A stretch of DNA of 64,000 bases from Aureimonas sp. Leaf427 (GTDB lineage: Bacteria > Pseudomonadota > Alphaproteobacteria > Rhizobiales > Rhizobiaceae). The DNA lies in the NCBI RefSeq assembly GCF_001425485.1, contig NZ_LMQW01000051.1, forward strand, positions 62,001 to 126,000. Reading direction: 5' to 3'. The notes below the pieces were generated by a model that had not been told where the DNA came from, did not search any database, and saw nothing but the letters and a program-made list of their open reading frames with translations. Positions within the stretch are counted from its first letter, which is position 1. Each line of letters begins with the position of its first letter. Position numbers and translations under genes: made by a program. Below, in pieces: positions 8,910-17,587 of the stretch.

Positions 8910-9971
8910 ATGTTCTTTTTGCCGCTCCCTCCTTCTCGCGTCTTTCCGGCAACCGGGCTGCTCGTCTCGGCTCTCGCGACGGCTGTCATTCTCTTCGGCG
9001 CCGGATCGGGCCGCGCCCAGCCGGTGCTGGATGGCTTCTTGCGCGCGACCGAGGCCTGCGCGGCGACGCCGGCCATTCGAAGCGCGGACAATCCCGGCGA
9101 CATACGATTGAAGCCCGGCACGACCTACCGCCTCCTCGCCGAGAACAAGGCGAACGGAACGCACTATCTGGTGGTGACGCCCGGCGCCTCGCCGGAGAAG
9201 AGGTGGATCGAGAAGACCTGCGGCGCGCGCGTCGCGTCGGTCGAAGCAGGCGGCGCGTCCACGGCCGAGACGGCTCCGCCGCCGCCGCGCGGGACGCCAC
9301 GCCGCGCCGATCGGCGCATGACGGGATCGCGCATGATCGTCGCGATGAACTGGCAGCCGGCCTTCTGCGAGACCTCGGGGCGTCCCGAATGCGCCGCGCA
9401 GACCGCGGACCGGTTCGACGCGTCGAACTTCGCGCTGCATGGTCTCTGGCCGCAGCCGCGGGGGCGCGAGTTCTGCGGCGTTTCGAGCCAGCTGCGCGAG
9501 GCGGACGAGCGCGACTGGAACGCCCTGCCGCCCCCGGAGCTGTCCGCCGAGACGAAGAAGGCCCTCGACGAGGCGATGCCGGGCACGCGATCGGGCCTCG
9601 ACCGGCACGAATGGCTGCGCCACGGCACCTGCTACGGCACCGACGCGGAGGAGTATTTCCAGGATTCGCTGGAGGTGCTGAAGGCGGTCAATGCGTCCGG
9701 CGTGCGTGCGCTCTTCTCGGGGCGCGTCGGGCAGAGCGTCAGCCGCGACGAGGTCCGCGCCGCGTTCGACCGGAGCTTCGGTGCCGGCACCGGCGACCGC
9801 GTCCGTCTTACCTGCCGGCGAGACGGCGGCCGCGAGCTGATCTCGGAGATCACGCTCGGCCTCTCCGGCGACATTCGCCCCGGTGCCGATCTCGCGCCCC
9901 TGATCCTCGCCGCGCCGGAGGTTCGGGGCGGCTGTGCGGGCGGCATCGTCGACGCGGTCGGACGGCAGTAG
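8910..9971 (+). CDS. Secreted ribonuclease T2 family protein with N-terminal extension
   Basis: 353 residues. A hydrophobic signal region ending in SGRAQ (about 12-37) points to export. The catalytic domain is in the second half: CAS-I motif FALHGLWPQ with H177 and CAS-II motif HEWLRHGTC with H233, E234 and H238, all the residues needed for RNase T2 cleavage through a 2',3'-cyclic phosphate. Residues about 40-108 form a small extra domain with a Cys pair (C50, C104), linked by a Pro-rich region; RNase T2 enzymes normally lack it. ATG 8910 has GAGG about 11 bases upstream; an earlier ATG at 8856 would bury the signal. Confidence 0.88.
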   Translation: MFFLPLPPSRVFPATGLLVSALATAVILFGAGSGRAQPVLDGFLRATEACAATPAIRSADNPGDIRLKPGTTYRLLAENKANGTHYLVVTPGASPEKRWIEKTCGARVASVEAGGASTAETAPPPPRGTPRRADRRMTGSRMIVAMNWQPAFCETSGRPECAAQTADRFDASNFALHGLWPQPRGREFCGVSSQLREADERDWNALPPPELSAETKKALDEAMPGTRSGLDRHEWLRHGTCYGTDAEEYFQDSLEVLKAVNASGVRALFSGRVGQSVSRDEVRAAFDRSFGAGTGDRVRLTCRRDGGRELISEITLGLSGDIRPGADLAPLILAAPEVRGGCAGGIVDAVGRQ

Positions 9972-10124
9972 CGGGTTTGTCCGGGAAGGTGTCCGGCGTC
10001 TCGATCCGGGGTCGTCCGGCAAGGGGCGAAGCCCTGCCATGCGCGCCCATTGTTGCTCATCGGCGCCGGCTGGCTTAAGTCAGGCGCAAATCCCGCCTCA
10101 TCCGACCTTGGAGAAGCGCGCGCC

Positions 10125-11774
10125 ATGGCACGCCAGTTCATCTATCACATGTCGGGCCTCAAGAAGGCCTATGGCAACAAGAAGATCCTGGAGGACATTC
10201 ATCTGTCCTTCTACCCCGAGGCCAAGATCGGCATTCTCGGCCCGAACGGGTCGGGCAAGTCGACGCTTCTGAAGATCATGGCGGGCGTCGACACCGAATA
10301 TACCGGCGAGGCCTGGGCGGCCGAGGGCGCGCGGGTCGGCTATCTCCCGCAGGAGCCGCATCTCGACGAGTCCAAGACCGTCTTCGAGAACGTCATGCTC
10401 GGCGTCGCCGACAAGCAGGCGATCCTCGACCGTTACAACGAACTCATGATGAACTATTCCGACGAGACGGCGGACGAAGGCGCCAAGCTCCAAGACGTCA
10501 TCGACAGCCAGAACCTCTGGGACCTCGAGCCCCAGGTCGAGATGGCGATGGAAGCCCTGCGCTGCCCGCCCCGCGATGCGAACGTGGCGAGCCTCTCCGG
10601 CGGCGAAAAGCGCCGCGTGGCGCTGTGCCAGCTTCTTCTCTCCAAGCCCGAGATCCTGCTCCTCGACGAGCCGACCAACCATCTCGACGCCGAGACGATC
10701 TCCTGGCTCGAAAAGCACCTGCGCGAATACCAGGGCTCCGTCCTGATGGTCACGCACGATCGCTACTTCCTCGACAACGTGACCGGCTGGATTCTCGAGC
10801 TCGACCGCGGCCGCGGCGTTCCCTACGAGGGGAACTACTCGGTCTATCTGGAGAAGAAGCAGAAGCGCATGCTGCAGGAAGGCCGCGAGGACGATGCACG
10901 GTCGCGCGCCATCGCCCGCGAGCGCGAGTGGATCAGCCAGGGCGCCAAGGCCCGCCAGACCAAGTCCAAGGCCCGCATCAAGGCCTATTCGGACCTCGTC
11001 GAGGCGTCCGAGAACCGCAAGCCCGCCGAAGGCAAGATCGTCATTCCGGCCGGCGAGCGCCTCGGCAATCGCGTGATCGAGGTCGAGGGCCTGACCAAAA
11101 GCTACGGCGACCGCGTCCTCATCGACAACCTCTCCTTCAAGCTGCCGGCCGGCGGCATCGTCGGCATCATCGGGCCGAACGGCGCGGGCAAGACGACGCT
11201 CTTCCGCATGATCACCGGCCAGGAGCAGCCGGACGCCGGCACGATCAAGGTCGGCGAGACCGTGCATCTGGGCTATGTCGACCAGAGCCGCGATTCTCTG
11301 GCGCCGAACAAGAACGTCTGGGAGGAGATTTCCGGCGGCGTCGATATCCTGAAGCTCGGCAAGTACGAGATGAACTCCCGCGCCTATGTCGGCAACTTCA
11401 ACTTCAAGGGCACCGACCAGCAGCAGAAGGTCGGCACGCTCTCCGGCGGCCAGCGCAACCGCGTGCATCTGGCCAAGATGCTGAAGGCCGGCAACAACGT
11501 CATCCTTCTCGACGAGCCCACCAACGATCTCGACACCGAGACGCTGACGGCCCTGGAGGACGCGCTGGAGGAATATGCGGGCTGCGCCGTGGTGATCAGC
11601 CACGATCGCATGTTCCTCGATCGGCTGGCGACGCACATCCTCGCCTTCGAGGGCGACAGCCATGTCGAATGGTTCGAGGGCAACTTCGAGGATTACGAGC
11701 AGGACAAGATCCGGCGTCTCGGTGCCGACTCGGTTAACCCGAAGCGTCCAACCTACAAGCGCCTGACGCGCTGA
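10125..11774 (+). CDS. ettA: Energy-dependent translational throttle protein EttA (ABC-F)
   Basis: 549 residues with two ABC domains and no membrane segments. Domain 1: Walker A GPNGSGKST (39-47), signature LSGGEKRR, Walker B LLLDEPTNHLD. Domain 2: GPNGAGKTT, LSGGQRNR, ILLDEPTNDLD. The inter-domain linker and the Arg/Lys-rich motif after the first domain fit ABC-F proteins. EttA binds the ribosomal E site and gates elongation according to ADP/ATP ratio. The length and near-canonical sequence favour EttA over Uup. ATG 10125 is preceded by GGAGAAG. It is monocistronic here. Confidence 0.95.
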   Translation: MARQFIYHMSGLKKAYGNKKILEDIHLSFYPEAKIGILGPNGSGKSTLLKIMAGVDTEYTGEAWAAEGARVGYLPQEPHLDESKTVFENVMLGVADKQAILDRYNELMMNYSDETADEGAKLQDVIDSQNLWDLEPQVEMAMEALRCPPRDANVASLSGGEKRRVALCQLLLSKPEILLLDEPTNHLDAETISWLEKHLREYQGSVLMVTHDRYFLDNVTGWILELDRGRGVPYEGNYSVYLEKKQKRMLQEGREDDARSRAIAREREWISQGAKARQTKSKARIKAYSDLVEASENRKPAEGKIVIPAGERLGNRVIEVEGLTKSYGDRVLIDNLSFKLPAGGIVGIIGPNGAGKTTLFRMITGQEQPDAGTIKVGETVHLGYVDQSRDSLAPNKNVWEEISGGVDILKLGKYEMNSRAYVGNFNFKGTDQQQKVGTLSGGQRNRVHLAKMLKAGNNVILLDEPTNDLDTETLTALEDALEEYAGCAVVISHDRMFLDRLATHILAFEGDSHVEWFEGNFEDYEQDKIRRLGADSVNPKRPTYKRLTR

Positions 11775-11912
11775 AGGCTTGTCGTCGGCTTGGCGGCGCA
11801 TAGGTGTGCCGTCAAGCAGTGCGACACCGGCGACAGGCCGGCGCGAGGTGGCCGGGCTATGGGGAATCACCCGTGCCCGGACTTCGCGCGAGCGTGGCGC
11901 GTATGGTGATGG

Positions 11913-13418
11913 ATGTGCGGGGGACGCCGGGCAGGGATGGATGTGATCGACTTCGAGAGCCTTTTCATGGTTCTACCCAGTCCGCACATGATCCTGGACC
12001 GGGATCTGCGCTACGTCGCGGCCAATGCCGCCTATGAGGGCGCCGTCAACAAGAGCCGCTCCGAACTCGTGGGCGGGCGTCTCTTCGATCTCTTCCCGAA
12101 CGAGGGCGAGGGACGCCGCCGGCTGGAGAATTCCTTCCGGAAGGTGCTCGAGACCGGCGACAGCGATACGATCGCCTTCATTCCCTACGAGATCCCGCGT
12201 CCCGAAAGCGAAGGCGGCGGCTTCGAGCAGCGCTACTGGACCGCGATCCACACGCCCTTGAAGGCCGGCGACGGATCGGTCGCCTACATCCTCCAGAACA
12301 CGGTGGACGTGACAGACGTCGTCGCTCTGCAGGAAGCGGCCTCTCTGCCCTTCCGCATGCGGACCGGCAGCGTCGAGCTTCTCCAGCGCGCCCGCGAGGC
12401 CGAGACCGCCTATCAGGCGAGCCTGTCCGAAAGCAGCCATTTCCGCCGCCTGTTCCAGCAGGCGCCCGGCATGATCGCGGTCCTTTCCGGGCCCGACCAT
12501 GTCTTCACCTTCGCCAACGACGCCTATCGTCGGCTCGTCGGCGATCGGGCGCTGATCGGCCTGCCCGTTCGCGAGGCGCTTCCCGACATCGCCGGCCAGG
12601 GCTTCTACGAGCTTCTCGACGGGGTCTACAAACTCGGCCAGCCGCACAGCGCCGAGGGTCAGAAGATCACGCTGCGCCAGGACGGCGAACCGCGGCCGCG
12701 CGAGACCTATCTCGATTTCTCCTATCACCCGATCCGGGACGTCGACGGAAACATCGCCGGCATCTTCGTGCAGGCGGCCGACCGCACCGATCATGTGCTG
12801 GCCTCAAACCGGCAGCGGCTGCTCGTGGACGAACTCAATCATCGCGTTAAGAACACGCTGGCGACGGTCCAGTCGATCGCCCGGCAGAGCTTCAAGTCGG
12901 TCGCCTCCGAGGCGGCGCGCGCGTCGTTCGAGGCGCGCATCCAGGCGCTCTCCAAGGCGCACGATGCGCTCAGCGCCAGCCATTGGGAGGCGGTGGGCCT
13001 CGCGAGCCTGCTCGGGCAGGAACTTGCCCCCTTCGGCAGCCATCGCATCGCCGTGGAAGGGCCGGGCGTCGATCTCGTGCCGCGGGCGGCCATCGCGCTC
13101 GCCATGGTGTTTCACGAACTCTCCGCCAATGCCGCGAGCTTCGGCGCGCTGGCCCGCGATTCCGGTTCGCTGGCGATCCGCTGGTCGCGGCAGGCGGAAG
13201 AGGATGGCGGGCGGCTCGTTCTCGAATGGCGGGAGGAGGGGGGCGTCTCCATGGCGACGCTGCCCAAGCCCGGCTTCGGCACGCGGCTGATCGAGCGCAT
13301 CGTCGAAGGCGAGCTCGGGGGCCAGCTGCGCATCGCCGTCGATGCGCGGGGCCTCGTCTGCCGGCTCGACGTGCCGATCCACGAAATCGAGATGCGTGCG
13401 GGGCCCCATGCCCATTGA
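11913..13418 (+). CDS. PAS-PAS HWE-type (HisKA_2) histidine kinase
   Basis: 501 residues, no membrane segments, so a cytoplasmic sensor. PAS-like domains lie at about 10-125 and 150-285. The phosphoacceptor motif DELNHRVKNTLATVQ has its His at 310; the later SHWEAVGLASLL and the N box VFHELSANAASFGAL are hallmarks of HWE/HisKA_2 kinases, common in Hyphomicrobiales light and stress sensing. There is no Cys in an NCRFLQ motif, so the PAS domains are not LOV domains. An alternative start is ATG 11937. The receiver gene overlaps its 3' end by 11 bases and is its likely partner. Confidence 0.88.
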   Translation: MCGGRRAGMDVIDFESLFMVLPSPHMILDRDLRYVAANAAYEGAVNKSRSELVGGRLFDLFPNEGEGRRRLENSFRKVLETGDSDTIAFIPYEIPRPESEGGGFEQRYWTAIHTPLKAGDGSVAYILQNTVDVTDVVALQEAASLPFRMRTGSVELLQRAREAETAYQASLSESSHFRRLFQQAPGMIAVLSGPDHVFTFANDAYRRLVGDRALIGLPVREALPDIAGQGFYELLDGVYKLGQPHSAEGQKITLRQDGEPRPRETYLDFSYHPIRDVDGNIAGIFVQAADRTDHVLASNRQRLLVDELNHRVKNTLATVQSIARQSFKSVASEAARASFEARIQALSKAHDALSASHWEAVGLASLLGQELAPFGSHRIAVEGPGVDLVPRAAIALAMVFHELSANAASFGALARDSGSLAIRWSRQAEEDGGRLVLEWREEGGVSMATLPKPGFGTRLIERIVEGELGGQLRIAVDARGLVCRLDVPIHEIEMRAGPHAH

Positions 13419-13791
13419 TGCGCGGCAGTTGCACGGGCTGAAGGTTTTCGTCGTCGAGGACGAGAGCCTCGTCGCCATGCAGTTGGAGGACATGCTCCTC
13501 GATCTCGGCTGCGATCTCGTCGGACTCGCCATGCGGGTCGGTCGCGCGCTGGAAATGGTGGCGGCCGCGCCGCGGATCGACGTCGCGGTTCTCGACGTGA
13601 ACATCGGCGGCGACAAGATCTATCCGGTCGCGGAAGCCCTGCGCGAGCGGGGCGTGCCGATCGTCTTCGCCACGGGCTACGGCCGCGCCGGGGTCGAGCC
13701 GGACTGGCAGTCCTACGAAATCCTGCAGAAGCCCTATACGGCGAACGAGGTGGCGGAGAAGCTCGGTCTGTCCGTGGAGCGCCGGGACTGA
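13408..13791 (+). CDS. Single-domain response regulator
   Basis: 127 residues, only a receiver domain: acidic pair E17/D18, phosphoacceptor D63 in VAVLDVNIGG, T88 in FATGYG and K108 in LQKPY. It has no output domain, so it probably acts by protein contact or in a phosphorelay. It overlaps the HWE kinase gene by 11 bases, so the two form a two-component pair. Many kinases of this family work with such stand-alone receivers. Confidence 0.88.
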   Translation: MPIDARQLHGLKVFVVEDESLVAMQLEDMLLDLGCDLVGLAMRVGRALEMVAAAPRIDVAVLDVNIGGDKIYPVAEALRERGVPIVFATGYGRAGVEPDWQSYEILQKPYTANEVAEKLGLSVERRD

Positions 13792-13809
13792 GCCGAACCG
13801 GCTCCTCCC

Positions 13810-14211
13810 TTATTCATCCGGCGTCTCGATGACGAAGAGCACGAGCGAGCGGGCATCCATCGTCTGATCCCCGATCCGGGCGGCCGGCAGGACCGTGCGC
13901 AGCTCCTCGTGGCGCGCGGGGTCGGAAAGGACGATCGCGCCCCGTCCGGCCGCCCGTAGACCATCGGTGAAGCGCCCGCCCAAGGCTTCCGTGCCCGAGA
14001 GCGACAGGACGATGTGGCGGAAAGGGCCCTCGACCAACCGGTCCGCCGCGAAGGCCTGGTTCGGCGAGAGGGTCGCGACGGCGCCCGCCTCTTCCAGCGC
14101 CTCCAGCGTCGCGCGGCCGCGCGGGCCGTCTCGGTCGACGACGAGGACGCGCCGGCCCTTTAGAAGACTGGCCCAGGAGAAGGCATCGAAGGTCGCAAGT
14201 CCGGTCGCCAT
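13810..14211 (-). CDS. Degenerate receiver-like protein
   Basis: 133 residues. The N-terminal part GRRVLVVDRDGPRGRATLEALEEAG follows the receiver pattern (strand, acidic residues D26/D28, helix 1), and HIVLSLSG sits where the phosphoacceptor Asp of a receiver would be, but that Asp is replaced by Ser. The rest fits alternating strands and helices. I infer a phosphorylation-deficient pseudo-receiver. It converges with the response regulator gene 18 bases away. ATG 14211 is chosen because upstream residues are low-complexity; a longer start near 14382 is possible. Confidence 0.6.
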   Translation of the reverse strand: MATGLATFDAFSWASLLKGRRVLVVDRDGPRGRATLEALEEAGAVATLSPNQAFAADRLVEGPFRHIVLSLSGTEALGGRFTDGLRAAGRGAIVLSDPARHEELRTVLPAARIGDQTMDARSLVLFVIETPDE

Positions 14212-14397
14212 CCGCGAAGGGTGCCATTCATTCCGCCGCGCGTCGAGCCGTATCGCCGGATCGCTCCCGCCGAGCCCCCCGGAGGCCGCGATTGCGGCCC
14301 CTTTTTGCCTGCCCTGCGCCTCGTCCTCCTTCGGCACGGGCCGGGTCGGCCGCTGCAATTCGTCGATCCGCCCTTGTTTCATCGGGCGGATTTGACC

Positions 14398-15096
14398 ATG
14401 AGTGACGCCGACCGCACTGCAACCAACGGAAAAACGGCTGGCCGCATGGATGTTTTCGTTCAGAACCTGATGGACAGCCTGGGGCCGTTCGGGATCGCGC
14501 TCCTGATGTTCCTGGAGAACATCTTCCCGCCCATCCCCTCCGAAGTCATCATGCCGCTGGCAGGCTACAAGGCGGCCACCGGCGAAATGTCGATCGTCAC
14601 CGTCATCGTCGCCGGCACGATCGGCTCGCTCGCCGGCATCGTTCCCTGGTACTATCTCGGCTATGCCTTCGGCGAGAAGCGCGTGATCTGGCTCGCGGAG
14701 CGCTATGGCCGGTGGATCACCATGACGCCGGAGGACGTGGAATCCGCCGATCGCTGGTTCCGGCGCTACGGCTATTGGGCGGTCTCCTTCGGCCGGCTCA
14801 TCCCCACCGTGCGCACGCTGATCTCGGTGCCGGCCGGCCTGTCGCGCATGCCGTTCCTGACATTCTTCGCCATCTCGGCGGTCGGAACCCTGGTCTGGAC
14901 GGCGGGCCTTGCGCTCGCGGGCTATATTCTCGGCCAGAACTTCTCGTCGATCGAGAGCTTCATCGGACCGGTTTCGAACACCGTCGTCATCGCGGCCGTT
15001 CTCATCTACGTTTATCGCGTCGTCACCTTCAAACCGGCCAAGCGCCGGACGCCGGTCGATCTGAAGTCCAACGAGCATCCGCATCTGCACGAGTGA
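14398..15096 (+). CDS. DedA family membrane protein
   Basis: 232 residues. Hallmarks of the DedA/SNARE-associated family: ENIFPPIPSEVIMPLAGY near the N-terminus, a Gly-rich membrane segment ending WYYLGYAFG, and the Arg-containing motif FGRLIPTVRTLISVPAGLSRM. Four to five membrane segments. DedA proteins are thought to act in polyprenyl phosphate or phospholipid translocation across the inner membrane. ATG 14398 (after GGGCGGA) is used; ATG 14446 (M17) would also give a complete domain. Confidence 0.88.
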   Translation: MSDADRTATNGKTAGRMDVFVQNLMDSLGPFGIALLMFLENIFPPIPSEVIMPLAGYKAATGEMSIVTVIVAGTIGSLAGIVPWYYLGYAFGEKRVIWLAERYGRWITMTPEDVESADRWFRRYGYWAVSFGRLIPTVRTLISVPAGLSRMPFLTFFAISAVGTLVWTAGLALAGYILGQNFSSIESFIGPVSNTVVIAAVLIYVYRVVTFKPAKRRTPVDLKSNEHPHLHE

Positions 15097-15106
15097 GGAT
15101 CGAACG

Positions 15107-15682
15107 ATGCAGCGCATTCCCGCCCGCAAGCTGTCCGGCCGCATCGCGGGGCTCTATGCCGCGCTCGGCGAGGACTTCGTGTCCGCGCCGGTGGAGGCGC
15201 TGGACCTCTCCTTCGACGGGATCGCCGGCGACGTGCATGGCGGCCCGACGCGCCGCTCCGGCGGGCGCGAGCCTTGGTACAAGCGGGGCACAGAAATGCG
15301 CAACGAGCGCCAGCTCTCGCTGCTCGCGCCGGACGAACTGGCGCAGGCCGCCGAGGCGCTCGGCATTCCCGAGATCAAGCCGGAATGGATCGGCGGCAAC
15401 ATGCTGATCGAGGGCATCGCCGATCTGACTCATCTCCCGCCGCGCACGCTCCTCTTCTTCGAAGGGGGCGCGACCGTGAAGATCGACGGCGACAACGCTC
15501 CGTGCCGCTTGGCGGGGCGCAGCATCGCCCGGCATTTCGAAGGGCGCGCCGATATCGAGATGGGCTTTCCCAAAGCCGCCAAGAACAGGCGCGGCCTCGT
15601 CGGCTGGATCGAGAAGCCCGGCCGTGTCGCCCTCGGCGAGGCCTTCGAGGCTCGCCTTCCCGAGCAGTGGATCTACGGCTGA
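15107..15682 (+). CDS. MOSC domain protein
   Basis: 191 residues. Contains GDVHGGPTRR near residue 41, ERQLSLLA, and NAPCRLAG with the conserved Cys of MOSC domains, which bind a sulfur or molybdenum cofactor-related ligand. Without the N-terminal beta-barrel of mARC-type enzymes this is a stand-alone MOSC protein of the YiiM-like size class. It begins 10 bases after the DedA gene and may be co-transcribed with it. The substrate is not predictable. Confidence 0.82.
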   Translation: MQRIPARKLSGRIAGLYAALGEDFVSAPVEALDLSFDGIAGDVHGGPTRRSGGREPWYKRGTEMRNERQLSLLAPDELAQAAEALGIPEIKPEWIGGNMLIEGIADLTHLPPRTLLFFEGGATVKIDGDNAPCRLAGRSIARHFEGRADIEMGFPKAAKNRRGLVGWIEKPGRVALGEAFEARLPEQWIYG

Positions 15683-15766
15683 ACCCTTCCGGGTGCTTCG
15701 GAAGCCGGATATGTTTTGGCTTGCTCGGGCTTGACCTGACCCGGCCCGGTCGATCGTTTGACGTCG

Positions 15767-16372
15767 TCAGGACGGACGCGGCTCCTCGGCCCGCGCGCCG
15801 GCTTCCGGACGCTCGACGATGTCGCGGATCGCGGCGTCGAGGATCTTTTTCGACAGGTCCGCGTCGTTGACGCTTCGCGACAGGAGGAGCGCTCCGATCA
15901 TCGTGGAGGCGATCGCCATCGAGCGTTCGCGACGGTCCGCCACGTCTTCCGGCATGCAACTGGCGATGAAATCGACATAGGCCTTCACGCCGTCCTCCAT
16001 CGGCGCGCGGACGAGCGGCCCCCCGCGCGCCGCGTCGGCGCCGAGCGCGGTCATGGCGCAGCCTTCCGCGTGCTCGTCGCGATGCTCGGGCGACAGATAG
16101 TTCCGCGCGAGGGAGGCCAGCGGCCGCTTCGGATCATGCCCGGCGAACTGGCGCCAGCGCTCCTGCACGGTTTTGAAGGCCCGTGCATAGGCCTTGGCGG
16201 CGAGATCCTCCTTGGAGGCGAACTGCTTGTAAAAGCCCCCTTGGGTCAGTCCCGCCCCCTTCATCAGGTCGGTGAGGCCGATCCCGTTGAAGCCGTGCTG
16301 GCGGAAGAGCCTGCCTGCCACGTCGATCACCCGCTCGTGGTTGGCTTCGGCCTGGGCTCGCGACACGCGCAT
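15767..16372 (-). CDS. TetR family repressor of the adjacent RND pump
   Basis: 201 residues. N-terminal helix-turn-helix (residues about 15-55): VAGRLFRQHGFNGIGLTDLMKGAGLTQGGFYKQFASKE pattern, typical of TetR proteins. The C-terminal half is a variable ligand-binding domain with Cys residues in a SCMPEDV segment. ATG 16372 is preceded by AAAGGTGA, a good ribosome site. The gene diverges from the efflux adaptor-pump operon and two copies of a TetR-like operator lie between them, so it most likely represses both itself and the pump. Confidence 0.88.
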   Translation of the reverse strand: MRVSRAQAEANHERVIDVAGRLFRQHGFNGIGLTDLMKGAGLTQGGFYKQFASKEDLAAKAYARAFKTVQERWRQFAGHDPKRPLASLARNYLSPEHRDEHAEGCAMTALGADAARGGPLVRAPMEDGVKAYVDFIASCMPEDVADRRERSMAIASTMIGALLLSRSVNDADLSKKILDAAIRDIVERPEAGARAEEPRPS

Positions 16373-16387
16373 CGGGATCACCTTTCT

Positions 16388-16436
16388 TAGATTGCAATCG
16401 CATTCTATTATCGATATAGAATGCAAACGCAATCTA
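16388..16436. promoter_or_regulatory. Duplicated TetR operator between repressor and efflux pump
   Basis: Two near-identical inverted repeats: TAGATTGC-N4-GCATTCTA (16388-16407) and TAGAATGC-N4-GCAATCTA (16417-16436). The second is the mirror image of the first, so the whole block is a larger dyad centred at about 16412. Operator centres are 29 bases apart, close to three helical turns. It covers AT-rich TATAGAAT/TATT stretches that resemble -10 elements for both directions. The location between the TetR gene (16372) and the adaptor gene (16472) makes it the likely repressor target. Confidence 0.8.
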
Positions 16437-16471
16437 ACGTGACGGTCGGTTCCCGTCAAACGAGGTGTCCC

Positions 16472-17584
16472 ATGAAACCCCTCCGCCTTGCAGCCTATGC
16501 GGTCGTCGCGCTTGCCGCCGGCGGCGCCGGCTTCGCCGCCTATGCTTCCGTGTCCGGCCAGGAGCGGACGGACGCGGCGCCGGCCGATGCGCGCCTCGCG
16601 CCGCCGCTCGTCTCCACCGTCGAGGCGCAGCGGATCGGCGCGGCGGAGCGGGCGTTCACCGGATCGGTCGCAGCCAGGGTCCAGAGCAATCTCGGCTTCC
16701 GCGTGCCCGGCAAGATCGTCGAGCGCTTCGTCGACGACGGAGACGAGGTGAGGGCGGGCCAGCCGCTGATGCGGATCGACGACCGCGATCTCCGCCTTGC
16801 CCTGACGGCGCGAACCAAGGCGGCGGACGCTGCGAGGGCCCTAGCGGTGCAGGCGCGCGCCGACGAGAAGCGCTACGCCACGCTTCTGAAGCTCGGCCAG
16901 TCGCCCCGGCAGCGCTACGAGCAGGCGCTCGCCGCGCTCGACGCGGCCGAGGGCCAGCTCTCCGCCGCCGAGGCCGAGGCCGACGTCGCCCGCAACGAGG
17001 CCGGCTACGCGGTCCTCGTTGCCGACGCCGACGGCTCGATCGTCGAGACGCTCGGCGAGCCCGGACAGGTCGTCTCCGCAGGCCAGGTCGTCGCCCGTCT
17101 CGCCCATGGCGGACAGCGCGAGGCGACGATCTCGCTGCCCGAGACCGTGCGCCCCGCCATCGGATCGACCGCGGAGGCCAGCGTCTACGGCCTCGGCGAC
17201 CGCCGCTGGACGGCGACCCTGCGCCAGCTTTCCAATGCCGCGGACGCTGAGACCCGCACCTACGAGGCGCGCTACGTGCTCGATGGCGACGCCGCGATGG
17301 CCCCGATCGGCTCGACCGTGACCGTCTGGATCGAGGACCCCACGGCCGCGACCTCGGCCGAGGTGCCGATCGGCGCCATTCTCGATGAGGGCGGCACGAC
17401 GGGCGTCTGGGTCGTCGACCGCGGTGCCGCCAAGGTGAACCTGCGCAAGGTGACGCTCCTCTCGCTCGGCGAGGAAACGGCCGTCGTCTCCGGCGTCGAG
17501 CCGGGAACGCCCGTCGCGGCGCTCGGCGCCCATCTCCTGCACGAGGGCGCGGCCGTGCGCATTCTCCCCGCCAAGGGGTTCTGA
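16472..17584 (+). CDS. RND efflux periplasmic adaptor (HlyD/MFP family)
   Basis: 370 residues. N-terminal membrane anchor (about 5-25), then the lipoyl/barrel-sandwich half motif GFRVPGKIVERFVDDGDEVRAGQPLMRID, a coiled-coil hairpin rich in Ala/Arg/Glu (about 105-165), and the second lipoyl half ending EPGQVVSAGQVVARL. It links the inner membrane pump to an outer membrane channel, which is not encoded nearby. ATG 16472 has an AGGTG site; the longer in-frame start at 16421 would lie inside the operator. The pump gene starts 3 bases after its stop. Confidence 0.9.
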   Translation: MKPLRLAAYAVVALAAGGAGFAAYASVSGQERTDAAPADARLAPPLVSTVEAQRIGAAERAFTGSVAARVQSNLGFRVPGKIVERFVDDGDEVRAGQPLMRIDDRDLRLALTARTKAADAARALAVQARADEKRYATLLKLGQSPRQRYEQALAALDAAEGQLSAAEAEADVARNEAGYAVLVADADGSIVETLGEPGQVVSAGQVVARLAHGGQREATISLPETVRPAIGSTAEASVYGLGDRRWTATLRQLSNAADAETRTYEARYVLDGDAAMAPIGSTVTVWIEDPTAATSAEVPIGAILDEGGTTGVWVVDRGAAKVNLRKVTLLSLGEETAVVSGVEPGTPVAALGAHLLHEGAAVRILPAKGF

Positions 17585-17587
17585 GCC

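Noticed and set aside
11913-13418. LOV-type blue-light sensor in the HWE kinase
   Set aside because: The PAS domains lack the flavin-binding Cys motif (NCRFLQ).
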